From the NCBI GenBank assembly GCA_045538015.1, contig JAZSQO010000067.1, forward strand, positions 62,001 to 126,000: a stretch of 64,000 nucleotides of DNA, written 5' to 3'. Both the position numbers and the translations under genes were made by a program. Each line of letters starts with the position of its first letter. The stretch's first letter is position 1. Under the pieces are notes generated by a model. That model worked only from the letters and a program-made list of their open reading frames with translations, had not been told where the DNA came from and did no database searches. This DNA comes from SIG598 sp045538015 (lineage in GTDB: Bacteria > Bacillota > Clostridia > Oscillospirales > Acutalibacteraceae). Below are positions 24,503 to 33,855 of this stretch, one piece after another.

Positions 24503-26328
24503 GTCTTGACAGCCTCCTTTTCCTTAAGATTTGCCTTGACACCCAGAGTGAACATGGGGGAGAAGGCGTAGCCCTCGCGGATGTAGGTGGTGTGCTGTGC
24601 GCCGCTTTCCTCAGCGCTCATGGAAACAAGGGTCTCGATGGGCGGGATAAGGGCAGAGGCGGTGCCGGAGGTTCCGGTGATCTCCTCGTCGCGGCACTTG
24701 TAGGCGTAGTCAATGGACTTGCACTGACTGCCGTCGGTGACGCTGAGGCGGATGCTGCTCATGTCCTCGGAATACTCGGTGGTGCCGTAGCAGCCGGTAA
24801 TGTATTCGTTGATCTCCACGCTCTGGGAAGGATCGCTCATGGAGAGTATCTTCCGCTCGTATTCGATGCGGGAGCTGCCCTCGGCGAAGCGGATGATGGT
24901 CTGCAGCTTTACGCTAAGGCCGTTGAACTCGATGTCCACCGGATCAAGGGTGAGCACACGAGTGGAACCTTCCTCAGAGAAGTGAGCCTTGGTGCGGCAG
25001 AGGCACAGGTCAACTTCCTCGCCCTTCCAGCTGACCTTGGCGCTGCGAACAGTACCTTCGCCGGCGTAATGGGTGAAATATCCGGCACGGTAGTTGCTCT
25101 GGATAATGAAGGGATAAGAGGTGTCCTGCACATGGGGAGTGCCAATGCCTACCGGCCAGTAGAGCTTGGCGCAATATGGACGCAGGTCGACCAGAGCGCC
25201 GCCCTGATTGACATCCACGGCACAGCGCATATAGGGATCGCAGTACCAGAAAAGCTCCTTTTCCGAGCCGTAGAGGATGTCGCGCCACAGAGCGCATTCG
25301 GGCTGGGTGTAGGTGTGGGTTTCGCGGTAGAAGTCGGCAAACTCGCTCATGGTCATGTCGGTCAGCTTGCCTTCGCTCTTGAGCTTGGCGTAGTAGGCCA
25401 TGCCGTCCTCGTAGCTCTTGCGCAGCAGCTCGTAGGGAGCCTCCCAGCGGCCCATCTTGTTGAGCCAACCCGGGCCGACAAACATCATGTTGTAGGCGTA
25501 GCCGTGGTTGTAGGTAGCCAGATGGCGGTACTGATCCACAAGATTATAAAGGTAAGGATACTCGCCGTCCTTGTAAATCATGCCGCGCAGCACGTTCTGG
25601 GGATGGGTTCCGAAGTTGGAGCCGTTGCCGTCGAAGCAGGCGATCAGATCCCGGGAAAGATGCGGTATGGCAACGATCCCCGAATCCTCGCACGCGTCGG
25701 CTGCCGGCGCGTGCGTGTTCTGTTTTGAGGGGATCCACGGGTTCCAGGGGCCGCCGTCCATGAAGGTATACCAGGAGTTGTTGCAGGTGTGGTATGCCTT
25801 GGGACCTTCCTCCCAGCAGGTGGCGATAGCGCACTTTACGCTGGGATACTTTTCCTTTACATAGTTTATAAGGTCGGCATCCATGTAATAGCTTCCGGTG
25901 GACTCGGGATAGAATCCAAAGATATCATGGAAGGCACCGAACACATCGTCAACGATGGAACGCTTATCCTCGGCCGAGAACATCCAGATGCAGAAGTCCT
26001 TGGTCTTGTACTTCTTGCGGAACTGCTCGCATGGCAGACCCAGCAGTGAAAGGGAGATCTCGTCTCCGTACTGCTCGTGATGCTGCTTTGCCAGCTCAAC
26101 CGCCTCGGGGCAGAAGAGACTGCCGTAGGTCATCTGTATGGTGGTCTTGATGCCGTTCTTGTGGGCAATTTCCTGCTGAAGCTTGAAAATGTCAAGGGAC
26201 TCGTCCAGCAGAGAGCGGCGGGATATATCCTCCGCCTGGCCGTGACCGGTGACCTTTTCAGCGTACTCCGGAGCCATTTCCGGCCGATGAATAACATTAA
26301 GAATAAATCTGTCCTGCAATACGATCAC
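24475..26328 (-). CDS. Uncharacterised DUF3863-like protein of the galactan locus
   Basis: 617 residues, no signal peptide. The first 300 residues look like a deacetylase-type barrel (TIQMTYGSLFCPEAVELAKQHHEQYGDE, GFYPESTGSYYMDADLINYVKEKY, DGGPWNPWIPSKQN). The last 230 form a beta-rich region resembling a mutarotase-like sandwich. This recalls the paired DUF3863/DUF3864 domains; I am not certain. First gene of the operon with the zinc ribbon and GH53, with its own promoter, so a role in processing imported galactan pieces is inferred. Confidence 0.6.
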   Translation of the reverse strand: MIVLQDRFILNVIHRPEMAPEYAEKVTGHGQAEDISRRSLLDESLDIFKLQQEIAHKNGIKTTIQMTYGSLFCPEAVELAKQHHEQYGDEISLSLLGLPCEQFRKKYKTKDFCIWMFSAEDKRSIVDDVFGAFHDIFGFYPESTGSYYMDADLINYVKEKYPSVKCAIATCWEEGPKAYHTCNNSWYTFMDGGPWNPWIPSKQNTHAPAADACEDSGIVAIPHLSRDLIACFDGNGSNFGTHPQNVLRGMIYKDGEYPYLYNLVDQYRHLATYNHGYAYNMMFVGPGWLNKMGRWEAPYELLRKSYEDGMAYYAKLKSEGKLTDMTMSEFADFYRETHTYTQPECALWRDILYGSEKELFWYCDPYMRCAVDVNQGGALVDLRPYCAKLYWPVGIGTPHVQDTSYPFIIQSNYRAGYFTHYAGEGTVRSAKVSWKGEEVDLCLCRTKAHFSEEGSTRVLTLDPVDIEFNGLSVKLQTIIRFAEGSSRIEYERKILSMSDPSQSVEINEYITGCYGTTEYSEDMSSIRLSVTDGSQCKSIDYAYKCRDEEITGTSGTASALIPPIETLVSMSAEESGAQHTTYIREGYAFSPMFTLGVKANLKEKEAVKTWLSLQKAN

Positions 26329-26737
26329 CTGTATCTTATGTGTAATATCGCGTGTGTCAGACGCCGCCGAATCGGTTGCGCTGACTCTCTTCGCAATTTG
26401 ATTTTAACACACGCAAGGCCCAAGTCAATGTACATATTGCACACATAATGCGCTCATAGCTTGTTCTGAGTGTACGAAAAAACGGGCATCGAATGGTGAA
26501 TGAGGGCGTGCGTAATGAAATCTGCGCAACAAATTGCGCAAAAATGGTAGATTTTACCCCTCTCCGTTGTGCTCAAAAACAATAATCGTCGATAATAACC
26601 AGTTAGAACGCTGTAATTTGGGCAAAAATGACAATTGTCCGCCTTGTGTGCCATGCTATACTATAACCGTAGCAAGCCAAACTCAAGCCGACACGGTCTT
26701 TGCGCACCGGTCGGCAAAGGCGGCTGGAGGTGAGATA
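26329..26737. promoter_or_regulatory. Divergent regulatory region between DUF3863-like operon and lacI
   Basis: A 409-bp gap without genes. Minus promoter: TTGACT (26423-26428), 16 bases, TAAAAT (26401-26406). Plus promoter for the LacI gene: TTGTCC (26635-26640), 16 bases, TATACT (26657-26662). Between them is the palindrome TGCGCAA / TTGCGCA (26523-26540), a candidate operator. Confidence 0.6.
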
Positions 26738-27742
26738 TTGTCCGAAATACCGCGCAGATCAATCAGTCTGACTGAAATTGCAAATGAGCTTTCCATCTCA
26801 AAAACCACCGTGTCCAGAGCGCTCTCCGGCAACGGCAGGGTCAGCGAAAGCACACGGCAGCGCATACTGGATTATATCGCCCGGAAGGAAGGCGAGCCGA
26901 ATGCGCAAAGGACACCGGCCGGCAGAAGAACCAATTCGGTCATCGGAGTGGTAATTCCCGTTGACCAGAGCGTGCCGGACACTCCCTTCTTCTTTAACTG
27001 CCTGATGGGCATCAGCGAAACCGCCGCCCTCAGCAGCTGCGGCGTGATGCTCCTGACCGACATGGGTGACTCCTTCGATTATTTCAGAAGGATAATCCTT
27101 TCCGGTGAGGTGGACGGTCTTATCTTTACCCGCAGTGTATCCGACCAGCGGCTTCTCGAGCTGCTCAAGGAGCGGGAGCTGCCCTTCGTTGTCACCGGCA
27201 GTCAGCCTGACAAGAACATCGTGCAGGTGGATGCCGATGTGGCCGCCTCCTGCGAGGAGCTGACCAAGATCATCCTTTCCTCCTGCGCCCGTGTGGCATT
27301 TGTGGCCGGCAGCCAGAGCAACCCGGTGCAGGCTCAGCGCTACGAGGGCTTTATCAGAGGCTTTATCGACTACGACCGCTTTGTGGATAAGTCACTTGTG
27401 TTCCTCGGAGCCGACAGCCACGAGCAGATCGACAACGCTATGAACCTCATCATGCAGCGGGGCGCCGAATGCGTTATCGCCTCGGACGATGTCATCTGCC
27501 TCAAGCTGCTCCACTGGCTCAGCAGCCGGAATTACCGCGTGCCCGACGACATCCGCGTGGCCTCCTTCTACAACAGCAGCTACATTGCCAACAACGATCC
27601 GCCAATAACGGCCATAAGGATAAAACCCAAGGACATCGGCGTCCGGGCGGCCAAGCTGCTGCTGGATATGATCGAGGGCCAGCCCATCAAGGGACGCAGC
27701 ACCATGAGCTACGAAATACTTATCAGAAAATCGACTTTGTAA
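26738..27742 (+). CDS. LacI family transcriptional regulator
   Basis: 334 residues from a TTG at 26738, chosen because GGAGGTGA is four bases upstream and the helix-turn-helix begins soon after (SLTEIANELSISKTTVSRALSGNGRVSESTRQRI). The periplasmic-binding-like core follows (NSVIGVVIPVDQSVPDTPFFF, VDGLIFTRSVSD, DDIRVASFYNSSYI). It presumably responds to a galactan-derived sugar and controls the divergent operon, the importer and the GH53 gene immediately downstream. Confidence 0.88.
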   Translation: MSEIPRRSISLTEIANELSISKTTVSRALSGNGRVSESTRQRILDYIARKEGEPNAQRTPAGRRTNSVIGVVIPVDQSVPDTPFFFNCLMGISETAALSSCGVMLLTDMGDSFDYFRRIILSGEVDGLIFTRSVSDQRLLELLKERELPFVVTGSQPDKNIVQVDADVAASCEELTKIILSSCARVAFVAGSQSNPVQAQRYEGFIRGFIDYDRFVDKSLVFLGADSHEQIDNAMNLIMQRGAECVIASDDVICLKLLHWLSSRNYRVPDDIRVASFYNSSYIANNDPPITAIRIKPKDIGVRAAKLLLDMIEGQPIKGRSTMSYEILIRKSTL

Positions 27743-27784
27743 CAGAGTCGGCAAATAATCAGGGAAAATAAACGGAGGTAAATT

Positions 27785-29827
27785 ATGAAAGCATTTATCA
27801 GAATCGCCTCGATACTCACCGCGGCCGTTATGCTCTGCACCGGCCTTACCGCCTGCGGCTCGGAGTCGGTGCCCTCCGGCAGCGATGCTCCCGTCATTTC
27901 GGAAAGCGTCCAACAGCCGGAAGAGGTCACTGACATCGCTCTTCCCGACAAGGACGGCGCTCCGGTTGAGTCCGATCTGTGCGTGGCGAAAATCGAAGGT
28001 CTTAGCCATGATTTCGTCATGGGCGCCGACATATCCACCGTCATCGCCCTCGAGGAAAGCGGCGTCAAGTTCATGAACTGGGACGGCTCTGCCGAGCAGG
28101 ATCTCTTTGTTACCCTTGCCGAGGCCGGAATCAGCTGTGTGCGCGTTCGCGTCTGGAACGATCCCTATGACGAGAACGGCAACGGCTACGGCGGCGGAAA
28201 CTGCGACATCAACACTGCTCTTGAAATCGGCAAGCGCGCCAAGGCCGCCGGTATCGACCTGATGGTCGACTTCCACTACAGTGACTTCTGGGCCGATCCC
28301 GCCAAGCAGTTTTCTCCCAAGGCATGGGTTGACCTGAACAGCGACGAGCGCACCGAGGCCATCTATCAGTACACCGTGGAAAGTCTCAATCTCCTCAAGG
28401 ACAACGGCATCAACGTTGTCGCCGTTCAGGTGGGCAACGAGACCACCAATGCCATGGCCGGCATCAGCAACAGCTGGACCCGCGTGTGCAAGATGTTCAA
28501 CGCCGGCTCCAAGGCCGTCCGCGAGGTCTATCCCGAGGCCAAGGTGGCTGTCCACTTCACCGATCCTCAGAAGGGCACCTACAGAGACAAGGCTGATTCT
28601 CTGGCTGCCAACGATGTAGATTACGATATCTTCGCTTCCTCCTATTATCCCGAGTACCACGGTACCCTCGAGAATCTTACCGCTCAGTTTGAGTATATCA
28701 TCAGCACCTACGGCAAGGATGTCATGATCGCCGAGACCGCCTGGGGCTGGACCATGGAAGACGGCGACGGCTACGGCAACACCTTCGGCGGCAGCGGCCC
28801 CTATCCCGTTTCCGTTCAGGGGCAGGCCAATGCTCTTGCCAAGCTGATCGAAGCTGTTTCTTCTCTCAAGGACGACTGCTGGGGTGTGTTTTACTGGGAG
28901 CCGGCGTGGGTTCCTCTGAACAATTCCAACGGCCTGCAGGGCGACGAATGGCAGGCCGCCTATGACGCCAACAAGGCCGCGTGGGAAGAGTACGGTACCG
29001 GCTGGGCCTCCAGCTACGCTGCGGATTACGACCCCGAGGATGCCGGACAGTGGTACGGCGGCTGTGCCTGCGAGAACCTCTGCCTGTTTGACTTTGACGG
29101 CGTTCCCCTCGAGTCCCTCAAGACCTTCAGCTATGTCTATACCGGTACCACCGCCGAGGTCAGCGTAACCAAGATCGACGACATCACCGTCGCCGTCCAG
29201 AAGGGCGCCGGCTTTGAGGCTCCCCAGACTGTTTCCGGTCTGTGCAACGATGTGAGCGTGCGTGAGGTCGAGGTGGAATGGAACGCCGACCAGCTGGCCG
29301 CTGTTGACGCCGACACCGTAGGCGACTATGTTGTCACCGGCAAGGCCGCCGGCTTTGATGTGACCATGACCGTGCAGGTCAGAACCCTCAACCTTATCTC
29401 CAGCCCGGGCTTTGAGCAGGAGAATTATATGTGGCAGATCGTTTCCGACGGCTTTGACAAGCAGATCGACTCGGAAACTCCCCTCACCGGTGAAAATTGC
29501 TTCCACTTCTGGAACGACAGCGACTGCAGCTTCGACCTCTATCAGGAGGTCACCATCCCCAACAGCGGCAACTATCGTCTGTCTGTTTCCATGCAGGGCG
29601 GCGAATCCGGCAAGTGCAAGGAAGCCTATGTGTACATCAAGGTCAACGGCGAGACCTATAAGGCTGATTTCGCCGCTCCCATGACCGGCTGGAAGGTCTG
29701 GGACACCGCTGTTCTTGAGAACGTCGCCCTCAACGCAGGCGATGTGGCCACCGTTGGCGTATACTGCGCTTACTCTGCTGCCGGTTGGGGCACAGTGGAT
29801 GATTTCGAGCTGTGCATCACCGACTGA
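27785..29827 (+). CDS. ganB: Secreted GH53 galactanase lipoprotein with Ig-like and CBM61-like domains
   Basis: 680 residues. Lipoprotein signal with lipobox LTAC. The GH53 domain spans about 65-460, with acid/base Glu in VAVQVGNETTNA and nucleophile Glu in MIAETAWGW, plus LMVDFHYSDFWADP. A bacterial Ig-like (Big_4) domain lies near 455-535 (ITVAVQKGAGFEAPQTVSG). The last 140 residues start NLISSPGFEQENYMW and resemble CBM61, a galactan-binding module known to accompany GH53. It would cut beta-1,4-galactan at the cell surface. It follows lacI by 42 bases with AACGGAGG upstream. Confidence 0.88.
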   Translation: MKAFIRIASILTAAVMLCTGLTACGSESVPSGSDAPVISESVQQPEEVTDIALPDKDGAPVESDLCVAKIEGLSHDFVMGADISTVIALEESGVKFMNWDGSAEQDLFVTLAEAGISCVRVRVWNDPYDENGNGYGGGNCDINTALEIGKRAKAAGIDLMVDFHYSDFWADPAKQFSPKAWVDLNSDERTEAIYQYTVESLNLLKDNGINVVAVQVGNETTNAMAGISNSWTRVCKMFNAGSKAVREVYPEAKVAVHFTDPQKGTYRDKADSLAANDVDYDIFASSYYPEYHGTLENLTAQFEYIISTYGKDVMIAETAWGWTMEDGDGYGNTFGGSGPYPVSVQGQANALAKLIEAVSSLKDDCWGVFYWEPAWVPLNNSNGLQGDEWQAAYDANKAAWEEYGTGWASSYAADYDPEDAGQWYGGCACENLCLFDFDGVPLESLKTFSYVYTGTTAEVSVTKIDDITVAVQKGAGFEAPQTVSGLCNDVSVREVEVEWNADQLAAVDADTVGDYVVTGKAAGFDVTMTVQVRTLNLISSPGFEQENYMWQIVSDGFDKQIDSETPLTGENCFHFWNDSDCSFDLYQEVTIPNSGNYRLSVSMQGGESGKCKEAYVYIKVNGETYKADFAAPMTGWKVWDTAVLENVALNAGDVATVGVYCAYSAAGWGTVDDFELCITD

Positions 29828-29855
29828 TAAACTGAATACACAGGAATGAGATAAA

Positions 29856-29906
29856 CCGCCGGGCGCTGAAAACAAGGGAAACCTATTGTTTTTCGGCGCC
29901 CGGCGG
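29856..29906 (+). terminator. Terminator after the GH53 lipoprotein gene
   Basis: CCGCCGGGCGC / GCGCCCGGCGG (29856-29866, 29896-29906), an 11-bp outer stem extended by AAAACAA/TTGTTTT inside. Confidence 0.75.
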
Positions 29907-29948
29907 CTTATAATTCCATTATAACCTCATGAAAGGTGGAAATATGCT

Positions 29949-31568
29949 ATGAAAAGAATAATCGCGCTGCTTCTGGCCTGCTGCGTACTGTGCGGCGCCG
30001 CGGGATGCGCAGGCAATACTACCGCGCCCGAGCCGGAGGAGACCGACAGCCGTGTCTATTCCATGCCCGAGGATCACAACCGTGTGTTCTACCAGATCAT
30101 GGTGGGCAGCTATCGCGACAGCAACGGCGACGGCATCGGAGACCTTCGCGGCATAATCGACAGCCTCGATTACATCAACGACGGCGATCCTTCCTCGAAG
30201 GACTCCCTTCACGCCGGCGGCATATGGCTCACGCCCATCATGCCTTCGCCGACTTACCACAAGTATGACACCACCGACTATTACGATATCGACCCGGATT
30301 TCGGCACGCTGGATGACTTCCGTGAGCTGGTTTCCGAATGCGACAAGCGGGGCATAGCCGTCGTGCTGGATCTTTCGGTCAACCACAGCTCCGACGAGCA
30401 TCCGTGGTTCCGTTCGGCCTGCGAAAGCCTCCGCCTTGAAAGCTGCGGGGAAGAGGAATGCGCAAATGACAGCCTCTGCGCCGAGCATAATCCTTACTGC
30501 CGCTACTATAATTTCAACCGTGAAGGCGGCGGAAGCTACCATATCGCTCCCGGCGGCGAGGGCTGGTTCTACGAGGGCGAGTACCACGCCGGTATGCCCG
30601 ATCTGAACCTCAGCGGCGAGGAGGTCAACGAGGAGATAAGAAAGATCTGCTCCTTCTGGCTGGATATGGGCGTTTACGGCTTCCGTCTCGACTCCCTCAA
30701 GAGCTATTTCCGCGGCGATCTTGAAGCGAGCGCTCAGTTTGTGGGCAGGCTCAAGAATGATCTTGACAGCAAGTACGGCGATGTATATCTTGTTGGCGAG
30801 CTGTGGGACAACAACCGCAATCACCTGCAGACCTATTACGAAACCAGCGGCATAACCAGTCTCTTTGTTTTCGACCTTTCCATCCAGTCGGGCAATTCCC
30901 TCACCATGGATATGCGTATGGGACGCGGCTCCCGGGTGAGCGGCAATCTCATGCTCTGGAACGACCTTGTGCCCGACGGCTCGGTCAACGCATATTTCCT
31001 TTCCAACCACGACATGACCCGCAGCGCCGGAAGCGCCAACCGGGATATCATTCTGGAAAAGCAGGCCGCGGCAATTTACCTGCTCCTGCCCGGCAGCTCC
31101 TACATCTACTACGGCGAGGAGATCGGCATGGCCGGCGGCAGCGATAACGATCCCAACAAACGTATGCCCATGATCTGGTCGGCTCAGACCTCCGAGGGCA
31201 TGGCCTCTCCGCCCGAGGGAGCCACCTCCAAGGAGACTCTGGAAAAGGGCGTATCCGAGCAGCTGGCCGAGGGAGATTCGCTGCTCAGCTTCTACATCGA
31301 GGCGTTGAAGATCAGAAACTCCTGCCCGGCGCTGGTATACGGAGCCATGAAAGAGCTGCCCACCGACATAAAGGAACTCTGCGCCTATCAGGTTGAGTAT
31401 CAGGAGTCCGTCCTGCAGGTCTACCACAACTGCGGCGCCGAGGCAATAAGCCTTGAATGCACCGGAGCAATTACGGAGCAGCTTGCCGCCGGCGGAGAGA
31501 ATCCCGCTCTGGAAAACGGTCAGCTGACCCTTCCACCTTACAGCACGGCCATTGTCACGGCGGCCTGA
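29949..31568 (+). CDS. GH13 alpha-amylase family lipoprotein
   Basis: 539 residues. The signal ends in lipobox AAGC. Catalytic regions: VLDLSVNHSS (region I), GFRLDSLKS with the nucleophile Asp, LVGELWDNN with the acid Glu, and LSNHDMTRS with the third Asp. An oligosaccharide-type N-terminus (YQIMVGSYRDSNGDGIGDLRG) suggests alpha-glucan or oligo-glucoside hydrolysis at the cell surface. An ATG at 29944 is out of frame; 29949 has GAAAGGTGG upstream. It is separated from GH53 by a terminator, so joint regulation is not certain. Confidence 0.9.
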   Translation: MKRIIALLLACCVLCGAAGCAGNTTAPEPEETDSRVYSMPEDHNRVFYQIMVGSYRDSNGDGIGDLRGIIDSLDYINDGDPSSKDSLHAGGIWLTPIMPSPTYHKYDTTDYYDIDPDFGTLDDFRELVSECDKRGIAVVLDLSVNHSSDEHPWFRSACESLRLESCGEEECANDSLCAEHNPYCRYYNFNREGGGSYHIAPGGEGWFYEGEYHAGMPDLNLSGEEVNEEIRKICSFWLDMGVYGFRLDSLKSYFRGDLEASAQFVGRLKNDLDSKYGDVYLVGELWDNNRNHLQTYYETSGITSLFVFDLSIQSGNSLTMDMRMGRGSRVSGNLMLWNDLVPDGSVNAYFLSNHDMTRSAGSANRDIILEKQAAAIYLLLPGSSYIYYGEEIGMAGGSDNDPNKRMPMIWSAQTSEGMASPPEGATSKETLEKGVSEQLAEGDSLLSFYIEALKIRNSCPALVYGAMKELPTDIKELCAYQVEYQESVLQVYHNCGAEAISLECTGAITEQLAAGGENPALENGQLTLPPYSTAIVTAA

Positions 31569-31604
31569 ACGCTGTAAAGCAATATTCCTATACACAAATA
31601 AAAA

Positions 31605-31642
31605 ACCGGACTGCAGCGGCAATCTGACCGCGGCAGTTCGGT
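31605..31642. terminator. Bidirectional terminator
   Basis: ACCGGACTGCAGCGG pairs with CCGCGGCAGTTCGGT apart from one mismatch and one wobble, between the convergent GH13 and TlpA-like genes. Confidence 0.7.
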
Positions 31643-31668
31643 TCTTTGCTTTATTTTGCCGCCGAAGG

Positions 31669-32274
31669 TTATTCCTCCGGAAGAATCATGGCAATGCCAT
31701 CATTTAGAAGCTCCTCGGTGATGGTGCCGGAATAGTAAGAAACGATGTTTCCTTCGGCATCAATGAAGAAGGTCATGGGCGAGGAGAAAACATTGAAAGC
31801 ATGGAGGGCGGTGCGATCCTCGTCGTAGTAAACGGGGAAGGTGTAGCCAAACTTGGCCACATATTTGTCCGCCGACTCACGGGTCTCCTTTACGCCATCG
31901 GTAAGGCTGACCATGAGGAACTGTATCTCCTCGCCGTATTCCTTGTAGGCAGCTTCAAGGGCAGGCTTTTCCTCACGGCACGGAACACACCGGCTGGCCC
32001 AGAAATTGACGATCATGGGCTTGCCCGCAAAATCGGCAAGGGTGACCGGCTCTTTGTTGCCGTCATAAATGAGAAAATCGGGCGCGGGAGTGAGAGAAAC
32101 GGAGTCGCTGTCGCTGACCGCGCCGGCGTCAGAGGCGGAAGTGGTGCCGGTGACAGCCAGCTCAGGCTGAAAATAACGCTCGCTGAGCAGGTTATACAGC
32201 GCCGAAGCGCCGGCAAACAGCCCGATGATAACCACTGCGGCAGCAAGGCTGATTAACGCTTTTTTCTTGTTCAT
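31669..32274 (-). CDS. TlpA-type membrane-anchored thioredoxin
   Basis: 201 residues from ATG 32274 (GGGAGG upstream); the longer frame is rejected since it overlaps trmD. An N-terminal helix (ALISLAAAVVIIGLFAGASALY) anchors it outside the membrane. The thioredoxin fold has the redox motif CVPC in WASRCVPCREEKP and an FFIDAEGNIVSYYSG strand, as in TlpA/ResA proteins. It would reduce disulfides of exported or cytochrome-related proteins. It follows trmD in the same direction. Confidence 0.85.
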   Translation of the reverse strand: MNKKKALISLAAAVVIIGLFAGASALYNLLSERYFQPELAVTGTTSASDAGAVSDSDSVSLTPAPDFLIYDGNKEPVTLADFAGKPMIVNFWASRCVPCREEKPALEAAYKEYGEEIQFLMVSLTDGVKETRESADKYVAKFGYTFPVYYDEDRTALHAFNVFSSPMTFFIDAEGNIVSYYSGTITEELLNDGIAMILPEE

Positions 32275-32320
32275 AGCAATACCTCCCGGGTTCAGGCATA
32301 TTTTTCTGTCGGAATTTGTA

Positions 32321-33010
32321 TCACTGTTTATTCTTTTCGAGCATATCCGGACGCAGCCGCGCCGTTCGCTCAAGGGACTGGGCGTGCTTCCAGTCGGCAA
32401 TATTCTTGGCGTGGCCGGACTTGAGCACATCAGGGATGGGAATGCCGCGCCATACCGGCGGCCGGGTGTACTGAGGATACTCCAGCAGTCCGGAAAAATG
32501 GCTTTCATCCTCGAAGGAAACCTTCTCCGAAAGCACTCCGGGAATCATGCGGCACACCGCGTCGGTCACAGCCAGAGCGGGAAGCTCGCCGCCGGTGAGC
32601 ACAAAGTCGCCGATGGATATCTGGCGGTCGACCAGCTCGTCCAGTACTCGCTCGTCCACGCCCTCATAGTGTCCGCAAAGCAGGCAGATGTTCTTCTCTT
32701 CGGAAAGCTTCACGGCCATATTCTGGTCAAAAACCTTGCCGATGGGGGACATATAGATAAAGAGAGGACGGGTTTCGGTCTGGCGGCAGATGGCCTCAAA
32801 GCAGCGGGCGATAGGCTCGGCCTTGAGCAGCATACCCTGACCGCCGCCGTAGGGATAATCATCCACCCGGCGGTGCTTGTCATCGCAGTAATCACGCAGG
32901 TTGTGGCACCGGATGTCAACGATGCCAGCCCGGCGTGCCTGACCGGTGATGCTTTCGTCGACCACCCTTTCGCACATTTCGGGGAAGAGGGTAATAATGT
33001 CAATCCTCAT
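32321..33010 (-). CDS. trmD: tRNA (guanine-N1)-methyltransferase TrmD
   Basis: 229 residues. It methylates G37 of tRNAs. SPOUT trefoil-knot motifs are visible: DDYPYGGGQGMLLKAEPI, LCGHYEGVDERV and SIGDFVLTGGELPALAV, and the C-terminal ESHFSGLLEYPQYTRPP. The ATG at 33010 overlaps the rimM stop by 11 bases; a TTG six bases earlier is possible. This is its standard position after rimM. Confidence 0.95.
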   Translation of the reverse strand: MRIDIITLFPEMCERVVDESITGQARRAGIVDIRCHNLRDYCDDKHRRVDDYPYGGGQGMLLKAEPIARCFEAICRQTETRPLFIYMSPIGKVFDQNMAVKLSEEKNICLLCGHYEGVDERVLDELVDRQISIGDFVLTGGELPALAVTDAVCRMIPGVLSEKVSFEDESHFSGLLEYPQYTRPPVWRGIPIPDVLKSGHAKNIADWKHAQSLERTARLRPDMLEKNKQ

Positions 33011-33512
33011 CGTCAAACATACCCTTCATCGCGTGAATGGCCACGGTACCGGCTTCCAGATCGGTGCCGGCAAGCACCTGATCCACCGCGGCGATATAGT
33101 AGATCTTGCCGTCCTCGGCCCGCACATGGTAAACATCGTTGGCCAGCGTCTGGGTAACATCGTCGATAACTCCGTATTTTGTCCCGTTTTCGGCGTCAAT
33201 GACCGAAAGACCGATGAGATCCTGAATAAAATAGCGGCCCTCGGGCAGGTTGGCGTCGGCGCGATCCATATACAGAACCTTTCCGCGCATGGCGTCGGCA
33301 GCTTCTACGGTGTCGATGCCTTCCAGCTTGGCCACAACCACATTCTTGTGAACCCGGCTGCGCACCACCTTGATGCTGGAAGCGCCTTCGTTGAAGTAGA
33401 ATCTGCGGAACTGAAGGAGAAATTCGCCCGAATCAGCCCACGGCTGGATACGCACCTCGCCCTTGATGGCGTGGGTGCCGACGATCTTGCCTATCTCAAG
33501 GTATTTTTTCAT
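33000..33512 (-). CDS. rimM: Ribosome maturation factor RimM
   Basis: 170 residues from ATG 33512 (AGGTGG upstream). It assists 30S head assembly with protein S19. The N-terminal LEIGKIVGTHAIKGEVRIQPWAD and the PRC-barrel segment YFIQDLIGLSVIDAENG are diagnostic. It lies between khpA and trmD. Confidence 0.93.
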   Translation of the reverse strand: MKKYLEIGKIVGTHAIKGEVRIQPWADSGEFLLQFRRFYFNEGASSIKVVRSRVHKNVVVAKLEGIDTVEAADAMRGKVLYMDRADANLPEGRYFIQDLIGLSVIDAENGTKYGVIDDVTQTLANDVYHVRAEDGKIYYIAAVDQVLAGTDLEAGTVAIHAMKGMFDDED

Positions 33513-33549
33513 GGAAAAACCACCTAAATAAATTTCTGAAATTACAAAC

Positions 33550-33581
33550 AAACCGCACAGACCGTTGCGGCCCTGCGGTTT
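33550..33581 (-). terminator. Hairpin between khpA and rimM
   Basis: Eight-base inverted repeat AAACCGCA / TGCGGTTT (33550-33557, 33574-33581), followed on the minus strand by TGTTTGTAATTT. Possibly an attenuator inside the operon. Confidence 0.5.
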
Positions 33582-33595
33582 ATCTGCGTTTCCTA

Positions 33596-33829
33596 TTAGT
33601 TGATGTCGACCGAGATCTTCTGGCCGACGCGGGTGCCGGAGGAGCGCATGATGGTGCGGATAGCCTTGGCAATTCTGCCCTGCTTGCCGATCACTCGACC
33701 CTTGTCCTCTTCGGCTACATAAAGGGTGTAGACAACAGTGCCGTCCTCTGCGGGCTCGGAAACCTCAACGGAAATCTCGTCAGGAGACTCCACAAGACCG
33801 GACACGACAGCAATAAGTAAATCTTTCAT
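33596..33829 (-). CDS. khpA: KH domain RNA-binding protein KhpA
   Basis: 77 residues, a single KH domain with the GXXG loop in VIGKQGRIAKAIRTIMRS. KhpA (YlqC) partners with KhpB/Jag in RNA binding and cell elongation in Firmicutes. It follows rpsP by 26 bases, the conserved order. Confidence 0.93.
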   Translation of the reverse strand: MKDLLIAVVSGLVESPDEISVEVSEPAEDGTVVYTLYVAEEDKGRVIGKQGRIAKAIRTIMRSSGTRVGQKISVDIN

Positions 33830-33855
33830 GGTGCTTCAATGCCTCCCTGAAAGAA

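Noticed and set aside
27392..29875. 827-codon open frame opposite the GH53 lipoprotein gene
   Set aside because: It is an antisense shadow of a GC-rich coding region; its product is low-complexity Gly/Val/Leu and the plus strand has a signal peptide, catalytic motifs and a ribosome site.
29919..31622. 567-codon frame opposite the GH13 gene
   Set aside because: Shadow of the real gene; no ribosome site or recognisable domain, and it spans both terminators.
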